Shown here piece after piece: positions 6,908-15,096 of a stretch of DNA of 21,309 nt. The first letter of the stretch is position 1, and the number at the start of each line of letters is the position of its first letter. The position numbers and the translations under genes are program-made. The stretch is from NCBI GenBank assembly GCA_009776965.1, contig WRMU01000007.1:1-21309 (forward strand), in the 5' to 3' direction. The notes under the pieces were generated by a model. That model was not told the origin of the DNA, made no database searches, and worked only from the letters and a program-made list of their open reading frames with translations. Source of the DNA: Microgenomates group bacterium. GTDB taxonomy: Bacteria > Patescibacteriota > Microgenomatia > UBA1400 > PJMF01.

Positions 6908-7330
6908 ATGGCTAAAAAAGTGCTCAATGTTCTCAAATTGAATCTGCCCGCCGGCAGCGCCACCCCCGCCCCTCCAGTCGGTCCTATTTTGGGCCAGTCT
7001 GGCATCAATATGATGGATTTCTTGAAGCAGTATAATGCCGCCACTCAAGATAAAAAAGGCCAAATTATCCCCGCTGAGATTACCGTTTATCAAGACCGCT
7101 CCTTCACTTTCGAGCTCAAACTCCCTCCGGTTTCGGCGATGATTAAAGCTGCCGCCAAAATCTCTAAAGGGTCTGGCAAGGCTGGATCCGAAAGTGCTGG
7201 CACTCTAACCATGGACCAAGTTAAAGCTATCGCTCAGGAAAAACTCGCCGACCTTAACACCACCAATCTCGATGCTGCCGTCAATTCCGTCATCGGCGCA
7301 GCCAAGAGTATGGGCGTAGCTGTATCTTAA
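6908..7330 (+). CDS. rplK: 50S ribosomal protein L11
   Basis: L11 binds the GTPase-associated region of 23S rRNA. The sequence has the canonical proline-rich N-terminus with PAPPVGPILGQSGINMMDF (about residues 21-39) and the C-terminal RNA-binding domain. Length 140 aa is standard. It starts three bases after nusG with no clear ribosome site, pointing to translational coupling. In most bacteria rplK and rplA form one unit regulated by L1 binding the mRNA; here the leader-like segment lies between the two genes. Confidence 0.97.
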   Translation: MAKKVLNVLKLNLPAGSATPAPPVGPILGQSGINMMDFLKQYNAATQDKKGQIIPAEITVYQDRSFTFELKLPPVSAMIKAAAKISKGSGKAGSESAGTLTMDQVKAIAQEKLADLNTTNLDAAVNSVIGAAKSMGVAVS

Positions 7331-7331
7331 A

Positions 7332-7398
7332 TATAATAATAAGTAGGACCGCTTCTTTGATAGCGGGAGAGTGATCTCGAGTCATTCGCGAAAGGACC
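7332..7398 (+). promoter_or_regulatory. rplK-rplA intergenic leader with two hairpins (possible L1 site)
   Basis: A TATAAT at 7332-7337 (no good -35) starts a 71-base gap. It contains hairpin CCGCT/AGCGG (7349-7353, 7362-7366), then hairpin GAGTGA/TCATTC (7369-7374, 7382-7387), then the ribosome site AAAGGA. Bases around GGGAGAGTGA resemble the G-rich element L1 recognises in rRNA and in its own mRNA. This is inference. Confidence 0.4.
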
Positions 7399-7401
7399 TT
7401 T

Positions 7402-8109
7402 ATGGGCGCCAAAAAAAATGTCTCCATCAGTGAGACCGAAGTTAACTACAAAATTGTCGAGACTACTGAGCCAGTCGCCACTGAGGGCGAAGCAGCTCCA
7501 GCTGCTCCTCCTAAGTCCGTCCGCTCTCGCTCGGCCAAATATCAGCAATCTCGCGGTCAAATCGACAAAACCCGCAACTATTCTCTTGAAGAAGCCATCG
7601 AGTTGATCAAAAAAACTTCTTATTCCCAATTTGCCGGCACCATTAGTGCCGACGGCTCAGTAGCCGAAGTCGGCGATAAGTTCACCGTTGTTTTTCCTCA
7701 TGCCACTGGTAAATCAATTCGCGTTGCCATTGTCGATGATGCTCTGCTCGAGCAAATTGCTGCCGAGAAAATTGATTTTGATGTTCTCCTAACCACTCCT
7801 CAATATATGCCTAAATTAGCTAAGTTCGCCCGCCTCCTTGGCCCCAAAGGTCTGATGCCTAACCCCAAAAACGAGACTATCACCACCGACCCTGCCAAGA
7901 AAAAAGCGGAGCTTGAGGGCGGCAAAACCATCATTAAAACCGAAAAAAAGGCCCCTCTAATCCACGTCGCTATCGGCAAAACTTCCACCCCCACCCCCGA
8001 ATTAATCGCCAACCTCCAAGCTCTAATCAAGGCTTGTGGCGAGCGCTTAACTAAACTTAGCCTTTCGGCCACCATGAGTCCTAGTATTAAGATTAGTCTT
8101 AAGAAATAA
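7402..8109 (+). CDS. rplA: 50S ribosomal protein L1
   Basis: L1 forms the mobile stalk that releases deacylated tRNA and usually represses its own operon. The signature LGPKGLMPNPK is at residues 146-156, with PHATGKS at about 99-105 and the C-terminal SATMSPSIKI. An N-terminal extension of about 45 residues, first acidic and Ala/Pro-rich and then basic (VRSRSAKYQQSRGQ), precedes the usual start of the fold near KTRNYSLEEAI; the total is 235 aa. The ribosome site AAAGGA lies upstream of ATG 7402, which supports this long start. It is the last gene of the operon, followed directly by a strong hairpin. Confidence 0.96.
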   Translation: MGAKKNVSISETEVNYKIVETTEPVATEGEAAPAAPPKSVRSRSAKYQQSRGQIDKTRNYSLEEAIELIKKTSYSQFAGTISADGSVAEVGDKFTVVFPHATGKSIRVAIVDDALLEQIAAEKIDFDVLLTTPQYMPKLAKFARLLGPKGLMPNPKNETITTDPAKKKAELEGGKTIIKTEKKAPLIHVAIGKTSTPTPELIANLQALIKACGERLTKLSLSATMSPSIKISLKK

Positions 8110-8142
8110 AATTGTTTTGAGATTTTATCTCGAAACAATTTT
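8108..8142 (+). terminator. Hairpin terminator after rplA
   Basis: A 15-bp stem (8108-8122 with 8128-8142, one G-U pair, five-base loop) begins inside the rplA stop codon. The T content lies mainly in the stem's 3' arm, and the following bases are not a pure T run, so efficiency is uncertain. Confidence 0.7.
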
Positions 8143-8148
8143 ATGAAC

Positions 8149-8177
8149 TTGCATTTTTCCAGTTTTTACCTTATCAT
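8149..8177 (+). promoter_or_regulatory. Promoter of the two-helix membrane protein gene
   Basis: TTGCAT (8149-8154), 17-base spacer, TATCAT (8172-8177). The predicted start is about 5 bases before ATG 8189. Confidence 0.6.
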
Positions 8178-8188
8178 TAAAACTTAAT

Positions 8189-8776
8189 ATGGCTGAAACC
8201 AAAGAACTCGACCAACTCGACGAGCTGGACGAGCAAGACGAGTTTTCCGACCCCTACTACAACGACCCTTATGGAGGTTTGGGAGATCAGGAGGTCGAAA
8301 TCACCCTTTTTTCTTGGTATGGTCCCAGTCATATCAGAAAACAAGCTACCCGCCGCTACTATCTCAATCTCGGTCTGCTGATATTAATTATCGCTCTCAT
8401 CCTCATCTTCCTCAATCAATTTTATATGTTGATGATGCTTCTGGCCATCGCTTTTCTCCTTATCGTCCTCACCATCGCCGAACCTCAACCCACTCATCAT
8501 GTCATCACCAATTACGGTGTCTACACTGGCCGTAACTTTTATCCTTGGGAAAGCAAGGGCAAGTATTTTTGGTTTGAACAGGACGACAAGCAAACCATGG
8601 TCATCATTCAAACCCGCAAAATCCCCTATCAAATCGTCATGCTCCTCAATCCGCGTACCAATCAAGGTCAGCTTACTGATGTTCTCAGCAATTTCCTCGC
8701 CAATTCTCGTCCTCCACGCACTGTTGTCGATAAGTTCTTCGTGTGGTGGAAAAAAACCTTCCCCCTCTCTCCTTAA
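8189..8776 (+). CDS. Two-helix membrane protein with acidic N-terminus (195 aa)
   Basis: I do not recognise a named family. The first 35 residues are strongly acidic with Leu/Asp/Glu repeats, followed by the conserved-looking ITLFSWYGPSHIRK. Two membrane helices follow (about 56-76 and 79-96) as a tight hairpin. The C-terminal half (97-195) is a soluble domain with YGVYTGRNFYPWESKGKYF, so both ends should be cytoplasmic. The layout resembles small membrane proteins with a PH-like C-terminal domain; that is inference only. It has its own promoter after the rplA terminator and does not belong to the ribosomal operon. No signal peptide. Confidence 0.85.
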   Translation: MAETKELDQLDELDEQDEFSDPYYNDPYGGLGDQEVEITLFSWYGPSHIRKQATRRYYLNLGLLILIIALILIFLNQFYMLMMLLAIAFLLIVLTIAEPQPTHHVITNYGVYTGRNFYPWESKGKYFWFEQDDKQTMVIIQTRKIPYQIVMLLNPRTNQGQLTDVLSNFLANSRPPRTVVDKFFVWWKKTFPLSP

Positions 8777-8781
8777 AATCA

Positions 8782-8810
8782 TTGACAAACAACTCCATCT
8801 GTGTTGTAAT
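8782..8810 (+). promoter_or_regulatory. Strong promoter giving a leaderless GTG start
   Basis: Consensus TTGACA (8782-8787), 17-base spacer, TGTAAT (8805-8810) with an extended -10 TGT. Six bases separate the -10 from GTG 8817, so the predicted first base of the mRNA is the G of the start codon. Confidence 0.85.
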
Positions 8811-8816
8811 TAAGTC

Positions 8817-9416
8817 GTGCTCAAAACAGTCATCTTATCCCTTACTTTATGTTTACTAGGTCTTGGCCGCCACTCTTTAGTTCAAGCCCTCGACTATCCA
8901 GCCGTCTCCACCAATCAAGGCCATCAAATAGCCATTAATATCGTCAGCTATGTTTCCATGAGTTGTGATCCTTCTGCCTCTTTAGCTATTCCTGCCGGTG
9001 TTGGTGATGATATCTCGCCTGTTGCCTGCAATGTCTTAACCAATGGCACTAGTGGTTATCTTATTGATGTTCTCACCTCTCCAGAGCTAGTCGGTACTAC
9101 TTCTTCCCATCCCGATGCCTTCCTCTCACAGCTCAACTCTCTCGCCGGCATCGACATTGCTTCCCCAGTCGCTCTCAACGACGGCACCCACAACGCTTGG
9201 GGCGTTTACCACCAAGACTTATCCACCGCTATCCCTTGTAGTAATCTCTCCACCACCGCTCCCGTTTGGGGTACTTACGGCACCATCATCAACTCCAGCA
9301 CTTCTGGGGTGACCAGCGACAGCTACAAGTTTTGTGTTGGCGCCAGCCTCAGTGAGGCTCAAATATCTGACAACTATGAAGGTTTAATCACTTTTACCAT
9401 CACTACCATCGACTAG
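8817..9416 (+). CDS. Secreted four-cysteine surface protein, WxL-like family member A
   Basis: A 199-aa secreted protein with a signal peptide (about 1-24, cleavage after VQA). It starts at GTG: the promoter leaves no room upstream. It is clearly paralogous to the protein at 15097-15705 over its whole length: both have SC/DC, SIPAG-type strand, four mature cysteines (50, 71, 141, 173), a NAWG motif (126-129), SYKFCVGA (169-176) and the closing ITFTITTID. The large protein at 10521-12131 ends in a related domain. The paired cysteines probably form two disulfides. The closing strand resembles the distal motif of WxL domains (Y...LTWTL), but Trp is replaced by Phe. Role inferred: surface subunit bound to the wall or to partner proteins. 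It is convergent with prfB and shares the palindromic CTAG stop. Confidence 0.85.
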   Translation: MLKTVILSLTLCLLGLGRHSLVQALDYPAVSTNQGHQIAINIVSYVSMSCDPSASLAIPAGVGDDISPVACNVLTNGTSGYLIDVLTSPELVGTTSSHPDAFLSQLNSLAGIDIASPVALNDGTHNAWGVYHQDLSTAIPCSNLSTTAPVWGTYGTIINSSTSGVTSDSYKFCVGASLSEAQISDNYEGLITFTITTID

Positions 9417-10477
9417 CCCTTAAGCATCCTCACTTGAGCTTCAATAAACATCTCCAGATCTCCGTCCAACACATCTTCTGTTTGTGATGTTTCCACTTCT
9501 GTGCGCGTATCCTTCACCAATTTATATGGATGTAGCACATAGTTTCTGATTTGATTTCCCCAAGATGCTGTTTTGAACTCGCCTTTCGCCGCCGCCAACT
9601 CAGCTTGATGTTTTTCCTCATTAATTTGGGCAATTTTGGCCCGTAAAATCATCAAGGCTTGCTGACGATTTTGCTCCTGCGATCTTCCTTCTCGACAGCG
9701 CACAGTTATGTCTAGCGGCGAATAATACAATTCCACCGCCGAATTGACTTTATTTACATTCTGCCCCCCCGGTCCGCCTGAGCGCGAATAACTCCATTCC
9801 AAATCATCGCTACTAATATTCACTGTCTGATCTCCCTCGTCAATTAAGGGAAGCACTTCCACCAACGCAAACGAAGTTTGGCGCAAATTATCCGCGTTAA
9901 AAGGAGATAAACGCACTAGTCTATGCGTACCGCGCTCATGCTTCAAAAACCCATAAGCAAGCTCAGAGGTAATCTCCCAACTCATCTCCTTAATTCCCGC
10001 TTCCTCACCCGCCGACTGACTAATTAGCCCAAACTGCCAGCCACGTCGCTCAAAAAACCGCTCATACATCCTCGCCACCATTGCCGCCCAGTCCATCGCT
10101 TCTGTCCCTCCTTGGCCCGAATGAATGCTCAGTATCGCTCCATTTTTATCATAAGGGGCGCCTAAATATGTTTCTAACTCTAACTTTTGGAGCATTTTCT
10201 CCGTCTGTTGGCCGATTTGCTTAATCTTCATCTCCTCACTTAGAAATAAGGCAATCTCCAATTCTTCTCTCAGAGACTTGAGCTTTTTTAGCTCCTCAAT
10301 TTTCCCTCGCAATGAGGCAATTTTCTGATTAACCTTTTTGGCCTCCGCGCTTTGCCAAAAGTCACTTTTTAGAGTTAATTTTTCTTGAGATGCTAATTCT
10401 TTCTCCTTGCTCTCCACGTCTTGAGCCGTTAAAAACCCCTCCACTCGCTCCAACAGCTCATTTTTCTCACTTGCCAT
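9413..10477 (-). CDS. prfB: Peptide chain release factor 2
   Basis: RF2 reads UAA and UGA and triggers peptide release. The codon-recognition tripeptide SPF is at residues 191-193 in RLVRLSPFNADNLRQTSF, and the catalytic GGQ is at 237-239 in SGGPGGQNVNK. The N-terminal coiled domain covers about 1-100. Length 354 aa. There is no sign of the programmed UGA frameshift found near the start of many prfB genes. ATG 10477 lies seven bases after a TATAAT box, so the mRNA is nearly leaderless. It sits as a lone housekeeping gene inside the surface-protein locus. Its stop overlaps that of the convergent gene by four bases. Confidence 0.96.
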   Translation of the reverse strand: MASEKNELLERVEGFLTAQDVESKEKELASQEKLTLKSDFWQSAEAKKVNQKIASLRGKIEELKKLKSLREELEIALFLSEEMKIKQIGQQTEKMLQKLELETYLGAPYDKNGAILSIHSGQGGTEAMDWAAMVARMYERFFERRGWQFGLISQSAGEEAGIKEMSWEITSELAYGFLKHERGTHRLVRLSPFNADNLRQTSFALVEVLPLIDEGDQTVNISSDDLEWSYSRSGGPGGQNVNKVNSAVELYYSPLDITVRCREGRSQEQNRQQALMILRAKIAQINEEKHQAELAAAKGEFKTASWGNQIRNYVLHPYKLVKDTRTEVETSQTEDVLDGDLEMFIEAQVRMLKG

Positions 10478-10484
10478 ACCGTCT

Positions 10485-10490
10485 ATTATA
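10485..10490 (-). promoter_or_regulatory. -10 box of prfB
   Basis: Minus-strand TATAAT, seven bases from ATG 10477, with only a weak -35. The predicted start is at or one base before the start codon. Confidence 0.65.
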
Positions 10491-10520
10491 TCCCAAGTAG
10501 GTCTAATTTAAGAAAGTTTT

Positions 10521-12131
10521 TTAATCGTCAACCGTCGTCACTGTAAAAGTTAGGTTAACCACATAAGTCCCTTTTGGCAAATTATCCGTATCTTTCACCT
10601 CCACTCCAAACTGCACCACCGCCCTGTCATCGGCCGCCACTTCTGTATGCAATGAGCTCAAGTTCAAGTTACTATCTCTGCTATAGAGAACTTGATCTGT
10701 AGTGGTCACTCCCGCCCACTTTCCTCCCGTATAACTATCCGCTCCCCAATCAGTACTATCATAAATATCTGCCCCCGAAGCTGAGTGAACACGCAACCCC
10801 CATTGTGAGCTAGTTAGCGGATCAGGCCACGCCTGTGGCACTGCTATAGTCCCCGATACCACTCCAATAAACTCACTTCCGCCACTCCCCATCATATTAG
10901 CACTTGTCTGCGCCGCCACTTGGAGCTCATAACCGGTTTGCGAATTAGTCGTAATATCGCAGGAAAGCGTATTCCCCAGCATCTCCTCGCCTGCGTCTGT
11001 AGCCAAGCCATTCACCAGCGATGATTGACCCCAGAGAGCAATCGGGTTTAATAACAAATTATCACATTCACTTCCTGAGCAAGTACCATACAATTGACCT
11101 CGATAATCACCACAACTAAGGGTTATATATTTAGGCAGCACCAAATTGAAGCGCGCCTCATCATTTCCTACATTGCCCGCATTATCTTCCACTTGATAGC
11201 AAAGCAGCTGTGCACTCGGTGTGGCCGTCTCCACATCAGCTAGGGTGGTAGTATCTTGATATAACAATCCATCATCATTGGGCACTCCAGTATTTAAGGC
11301 TCCCTGCCATACTATCGCGCTTCCCGATGCCGTCTGCCAGTAATCATTACAGCTAGCCACCCCTCCGGTAGTATCCTCCACCCAACTATATCGGTAGCGC
11401 AACAATCCCGTATTCACTACTATTTCGCCCCCCACTACGTCTGGATCCACCGCATATAGTTGCAGCTCGAAACTACTATCATTATAATTAATGTTCCCTG
11501 AATGCATCGGCACACATATTCCTGAGCCCATAGGGTCGCAATCTCGATAGATATTTAGCATTGGCGCATAAACATCAGTCGAAACTTTATAGAAGAAAGG
11601 ATCAGCACTAAACCGCCATTCAATATTATTAGGCGTGCGATATAAATAATCCACCTGCAACTTAAAAATACGCTCATCAACTTTAATATTGGTGTTTGAG
11701 ATACCCATATCAGCCAAATCCAAGTCAGCGCTATATAAGTTCTTAAATACCTGAGGATCTTGGTAATCAAGCGAGAAAACCTGTGTTAGCTGACCAGATA
11801 CCGTCGCCTCCACCATCTGCAGCGCCCCACTTTGATTATACAAAGTCACCACCCATTCATCCTCATCTTCAATTTCTACTGCTTCCGTATAATGCGCCGG
11901 ATTGCCACTGTCTATGCCCGCCGACGGTATGGGTTGAAAACGCGACAAAGCCACTCCACTAAAACTCAAAATACCACTCGAGGTAGCCGGTGGCGCAATG
12001 TAAATCGTACTCACTGTCCGCACTTGATATGGATCGGCTAGTGTTCCTGCCGACTGCGCCTCCACTCTCGATACACTCCCTCCCCACCATAACATTCCCA
12101 CAGCCAGACTTAATAATATTTTTTTTAACAT
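10521..12131 (-). CDS. Large secreted surface protein with C-terminal WxL-like domain, family member B
   Basis: A 536-aa exported protein with signal peptide (about 1-25, VEAQ). Residues 30-330 look like several Ig-like beta-sandwich domains (for example CYQVEDNAGNVGNDEARF near 311-328, as in bacterial Ig-like domains). From about 335 to 536 it carries the domain shared with the two small proteins: SC near 340, NTLSCDITTNSQTGYELQV (387-405) matching VVCTAYTNGPGSYDIEA in the protein at 15097, MMGSGG (413-418) matching LMGSGA, SQWG (442-445) matching NAWG, and the end GTYVVNLTFTVTTVDD. No membrane anchor or sortase motif is present, so retention should depend on a partner, most likely the membrane proteins encoded just upstream. 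It has its own promoter and about 5 bases of leader. Confidence 0.85.
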   Translation of the reverse strand: MLKKILLSLAVGMLWWGGSVSRVEAQSAGTLADPYQVRTVSTIYIAPPATSSGILSFSGVALSRFQPIPSAGIDSGNPAHYTEAVEIEDEDEWVVTLYNQSGALQMVEATVSGQLTQVFSLDYQDPQVFKNLYSADLDLADMGISNTNIKVDERIFKLQVDYLYRTPNNIEWRFSADPFFYKVSTDVYAPMLNIYRDCDPMGSGICVPMHSGNINYNDSSFELQLYAVDPDVVGGEIVVNTGLLRYRYSWVEDTTGGVASCNDYWQTASGSAIVWQGALNTGVPNDDGLLYQDTTTLADVETATPSAQLLCYQVEDNAGNVGNDEARFNLVLPKYITLSCGDYRGQLYGTCSGSECDNLLLNPIALWGQSSLVNGLATDAGEEMLGNTLSCDITTNSQTGYELQVAAQTSANMMGSGGSEFIGVVSGTIAVPQAWPDPLTSSQWGLRVHSASGADIYDSTDWGADSYTGGKWAGVTTTDQVLYSRDSNLNLSSLHTEVAADDRAVVQFGVEVKDTDNLPKGTYVVNLTFTVTTVDD

Positions 12132-12143
12132 TTTACTTTAACC

Positions 12144-12173
12144 ATTATAGCCTGTTTATTCATTATCGGTCAA
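12144..12173 (-). promoter_or_regulatory. Promoter of the 536-aa surface protein gene
   Basis: Minus strand TTGACC (12168-12173), 18-base spacer, TATAAT (12144-12149). The promoter overlaps the end of the upstream gene (stop at 12156-12158). Confidence 0.75.
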
Positions 12174-13721
12174 TGGTGCCGTCGCCATTGGCAGGTAATA
12201 AGTTAGCGACTTGGTATGTTTCAGCGACAATGTGGTATCTGCGGCTAAAAACTTTTTTCCTTCTCTATCCGCCACGTCCAAATCTTTTGTCTCCATCAAT
12301 CTATAGAAGCGCCAGTTCACCATTCCCACATAATCCCCTTTGTTTAGGCGCGCATGCACTCGCCCTTTCTTATTAGTAATTCTCTGATAAACAACTTTTC
12401 CTGTTGCGTCAATAAACCTTACCATCGCTCCTTCCGCTCTTACCTTCTTTGATTTCTTATCTTTTTTCCATTCTTCGTAGTCAATCACTGTCACCATATG
12501 AGCTCTATACCATAACAGCCACCACAGTCCTATCACCGCTCCTGCTCCCAAAACCATTATCCCCATCTCCAGATATTTATAACCAGTCTGGCTCAAGGAT
12601 GCTAACCAAGCCAATAAAGAAAACCCAGGGGCTGTCAGTCCCGCTGCCGCCGACAAACTACCTCCCGATCCTTCAAACTTTGTTTCCCCTGACCATTCCG
12701 ACAAGGGCACTCCACTCTCCGTCACTCCCCGTATCACCACCTCATATTCTCCGTCCGGCAACTCATAATTTAGTGACCAGCTATCATTAGCTATTTCACT
12801 CGCACAAAAACACTTCAATAATCTATACCCTCCATACTCACTCTCCCCGCCTTCGCCATACTTACTAATGAAAATCTCCACACACACAAACCCACCAGTT
12901 GAGCCTCCAATAGTCGGTCCGTCCACCGTCGGCGGGTCTGGCGGCGGCGAGGGCGGTTTCTCAGGCTCAGTGCAGTTATGCACAATCAGAGTTTTCCAAG
13001 CCGACCACTCAGAAGTAGTTTGGGTGCTAGGATCGACTGCTTGCACTCTAAACCTATAGCTGCCTGCCACTCCCAGCCCAATCACCGTACTCCAGCTACT
13101 TCCGGTCGTAAAACACCGTTGTATCAATGTTGTTGTTCCGCTGCCTAGGTTTTCCATAGCAATATTAAAACAACTCGGCAATTGAAAAGTGCCATACAGT
13201 CTGGCGCTGAGGCTACACTGCGACGCCCCATCAAAGGAACTCTCACTCACTGCCGTAAAGTCAGGAACTTGAGTCCTGATAGTAAAAGCTCTTTTCCCCG
13301 AAGTAGCGCTCCTACCCCAATAATCCTTCACCACTATCTGGGCGATATAATCACCGTCCCCCAGATTTAGACCATTAATCACGTCTTGTATAAAGTCAGG
13401 ATCATTAAACGCAAAACTTCCCGTCAATTGCGCCACCAATCCCTGAGCCGTGGCGCTCGTGCAATCATCGCTCCCCAACACTTCCGCCTTACAGATATAA
13501 ATAACATACGACTCCAGATGGGTAAAGCTGCTGGTAAAGTCAGCTCGACTGCCGCTAGTACTCACTTCCAATTCTGGAGCTCCTAATGGCCGCAGGTCAG
13601 ACACCCGCGCGGTCACATTAATCTGCTCATTCACCTTCGCTGCCCAGACAGCAGGGATGTTCACCAACATCCCCGCTCCCACTATCACTAAAGCCAGCAA
13701 CCATTTACCTGCCTTATGCAT
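12156..13721 (-). CDS. Single-span membrane protein: extracellular Ig-like part, cytoplasmic beta-sandwich-like tail (521 aa)
   Basis: Signal peptide at about 1-27. The outer part (28-375) has beta-rich repeats with paired cysteines and phrases typical of Fn3/Ig-like folds (YIAQIVVKDYWGRSA, YRFRVQAVDPSTQTTSEWSAW, YEVVIRGVTESG), split by a Pro-rich linker at about 252-268. One membrane helix (about 385-405) is followed by basic residues, so the C-terminus is cytoplasmic. The tail (about 428-515) with GAMVRFIDATGKVVYQRITN and GRVHARLNKGDYVGMV looks like a carboxypeptidase-regulatory/transthyretin-type sandwich. The start is three bases after the stop of the DUF916-like gene, so the two form an operon. 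Role inferred: membrane partner that displays or senses the secreted subunits. No known family name. Confidence 0.82.
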   Translation of the reverse strand: MHKAGKWLLALVIVGAGMLVNIPAVWAAKVNEQINVTARVSDLRPLGAPELEVSTSGSRADFTSSFTHLESYVIYICKAEVLGSDDCTSATAQGLVAQLTGSFAFNDPDFIQDVINGLNLGDGDYIAQIVVKDYWGRSATSGKRAFTIRTQVPDFTAVSESSFDGASQCSLSARLYGTFQLPSCFNIAMENLGSGTTTLIQRCFTTGSSWSTVIGLGVAGSYRFRVQAVDPSTQTTSEWSAWKTLIVHNCTEPEKPPSPPPDPPTVDGPTIGGSTGGFVCVEIFISKYGEGGESEYGGYRLLKCFCASEIANDSWSLNYELPDGEYEVVIRGVTESGVPLSEWSGETKFEGSGGSLSAAAGLTAPGFSLLAWLASLSQTGYKYLEMGIMVLGAGAVIGLWWLLWYRAHMVTVIDYEEWKKDKKSKKVRAEGAMVRFIDATGKVVYQRITNKKGRVHARLNKGDYVGMVNWRFYRLMETKDLDVADREGKKFLAADTTLSLKHTKSLTYYLPMATAPLTDNE

Positions 13722-13724
13722 TTT

Positions 13725-14912
13725 TTAATCCAGAATACTCTTTCCCTTATTTTTCTTAATTCTTTTTCTAATCACAATTGTTAAAACTAGGAGAACAATC
13801 ACCCCTGCCACAATTGGCGTTTGTGGGAAGGGAATATACCAGAAAGCCACGCTCTCCGTTTTTTGAATGCCAGTACCATCATCTATCGTCAGACGTGCTT
13901 TGTAGGGCCCAAAAAACAGCGGGATCTCTCTGTCCACATAACCAGTCATGACTTCCTGACTACGCACACTTCCGCGCAGAATATTAAACTTCTCCAGCGC
14001 CAAAGCAGTTGTTCCCAAATGCCTTTCCGATCTTCTAATTGCATCGGGATTAACTACTTCAATCGCCCTGCCAAACAGATTAGTAATTTCCAGTGTTCCC
14101 TGTACTCCCAAGTGAGTTGTCCCTGGGTTCCTATAAGTTAGATTAAAGACTGCTGGCGATTTGCTCAATACATTAGCAAAAACATTATTCACCTTGTCAT
14201 CACCTCTGCGGGCCAAGCTAAAGTCTACCAGTTCTCCTTCTAGCCGCGTCTGTCCGGCAACATTAAGCATAAACATCGTTCCCACCCTGCTAATCACACT
14301 AATTTGCGCATCACCGTCCATTTCTGTTGCTCTGGGCGCTCTGGCCACCAACACCGCTGCGTAATGCTCTCCGGGGTCAGCATAGTCTGGAACGGTAAAA
14401 GTAATTTTGATATTAGCTCTCTCGCCCATATTCAACGTAAACTGCTCCACCGGCAAGTTCGCCCAATGACGTGCTCCATATTCACTATCTTCCTCTCCTA
14501 GCAACACATGACTTTTGCTCAAATCCGTGGTTCCTTCATAGTCTTCCACCGAAAGATAAAAAGTGGTCGGATCGGGATTAGAGGAAATGACATAAATTAT
14601 TTGAGTGATAGTATCTCCTCGCTGGGCGTTGAGCGTAAATAAGGTGGGACTCACACTAAATCTTCCGTCCGGCTCAATCGACCCTACATGATCAATAAAG
14701 AAATCTTGATTGGCTTTCCATAGCGCCTCCGCATCATCCGCTGCCGTTATCCGGCCATTATTAAGTGGTTGAATATCAGCGTCTATCAATCTATTTTCCG
14801 ACAGATCTTGCATCTGTCCCGTCAGACCAGTGCTTTGCGCCCATACCGGCCCAGCTGCCATGCCTAAACTAATCAACATCGAGAGGATGGGTATTATCGG
14901 TCTTAAAGACAT
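13725..14912 (-). CDS. WxLIP/DUF916-like membrane-anchored surface protein
   Basis: A 395-aa protein with signal peptide (about 1-25, VWAQ), two beta-rich outer domains and a C-terminal membrane helix (about 364-383) with a basic cytoplasmic tail RKRIKKNKGK. The first domain starts at FSVSPTLFTLNAQRGDT (about 85-101) and includes TFTVPDYADPGEHYAAVL (about 171-188), the strand-and-PGxHYA pattern of DUF916 in WxL-interacting proteins. The second domain (about 220-350) has FNLTYRNPGTTHLGVQG, FGRAIEV and FFGPYKARLTI, as in DUF3324. In Gram-positives such proteins bind peptidoglycan and WxL proteins. Here it precedes the other membrane protein by three bases. Family assignment is by pattern and needs a profile search. 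Confidence 0.82.
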   Translation of the reverse strand: MSLRPIIPILSMLISLGMAAGPVWAQSTGLTGQMQDLSENRLIDADIQPLNNGRITAADDAEALWKANQDFFIDHVGSIEPDGRFSVSPTLFTLNAQRGDTITQIIYVISSNPDPTTFYLSVEDYEGTTDLSKSHVLLGEEDSEYGARHWANLPVEQFTLNMGERANIKITFTVPDYADPGEHYAAVLVARAPRATEMDGDAQISVISRVGTMFMLNVAGQTRLEGELVDFSLARRGDDKVNNVFANVLSKSPAVFNLTYRNPGTTHLGVQGTLEITNLFGRAIEVVNPDAIRRSERHLGTTALALEKFNILRGSVRSQEVMTGYVDREIPLFFGPYKARLTIDDGTGIQKTESVAFWYIPFPQTPIVAGVIVLLVLTIVIRKRIKKNKGKSILD

Positions 14913-14956
14913 AATTACTTTCTATTAAGGCAGTTAATTGATAGTTCTTACTGTCC

Positions 14957-14985
14957 ATGGTAGATGTTTTTTTCCTAAATGTCAA
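14957..14985 (-). promoter_or_regulatory. Promoter of the DUF916-like operon
   Basis: Minus strand TTGACA (14980-14985), 17-base spacer, TACCAT (14957-14962). The leader is about 40 bases, longer than in most genes here, with only a weak GAAAG ribosome site. Confidence 0.65.
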
Positions 14986-15038
14986 TATCACAAAACCACT
15001 CGCTTGAGGCAGATGATTATCCTCCTCATTGCTCATAC

Positions 15039-15069
15039 CAAAAAACCACCCGCTCGTAGAGCGGGTGGT
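15039..15069 (-). terminator. Rho-independent terminator of surface protein gene C
   Basis: A perfect 11-bp stem ACCACCCGCTC / GAGCGGGTGGT with a three-base loop, followed on the minus strand by six T. It lies about 30 bases after the stop at 15097 and isolates this gene from the next operon. Confidence 0.95.
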
Positions 15070-15096
15070 CATCCTTTTTACTGTAATTTCCTCAGC

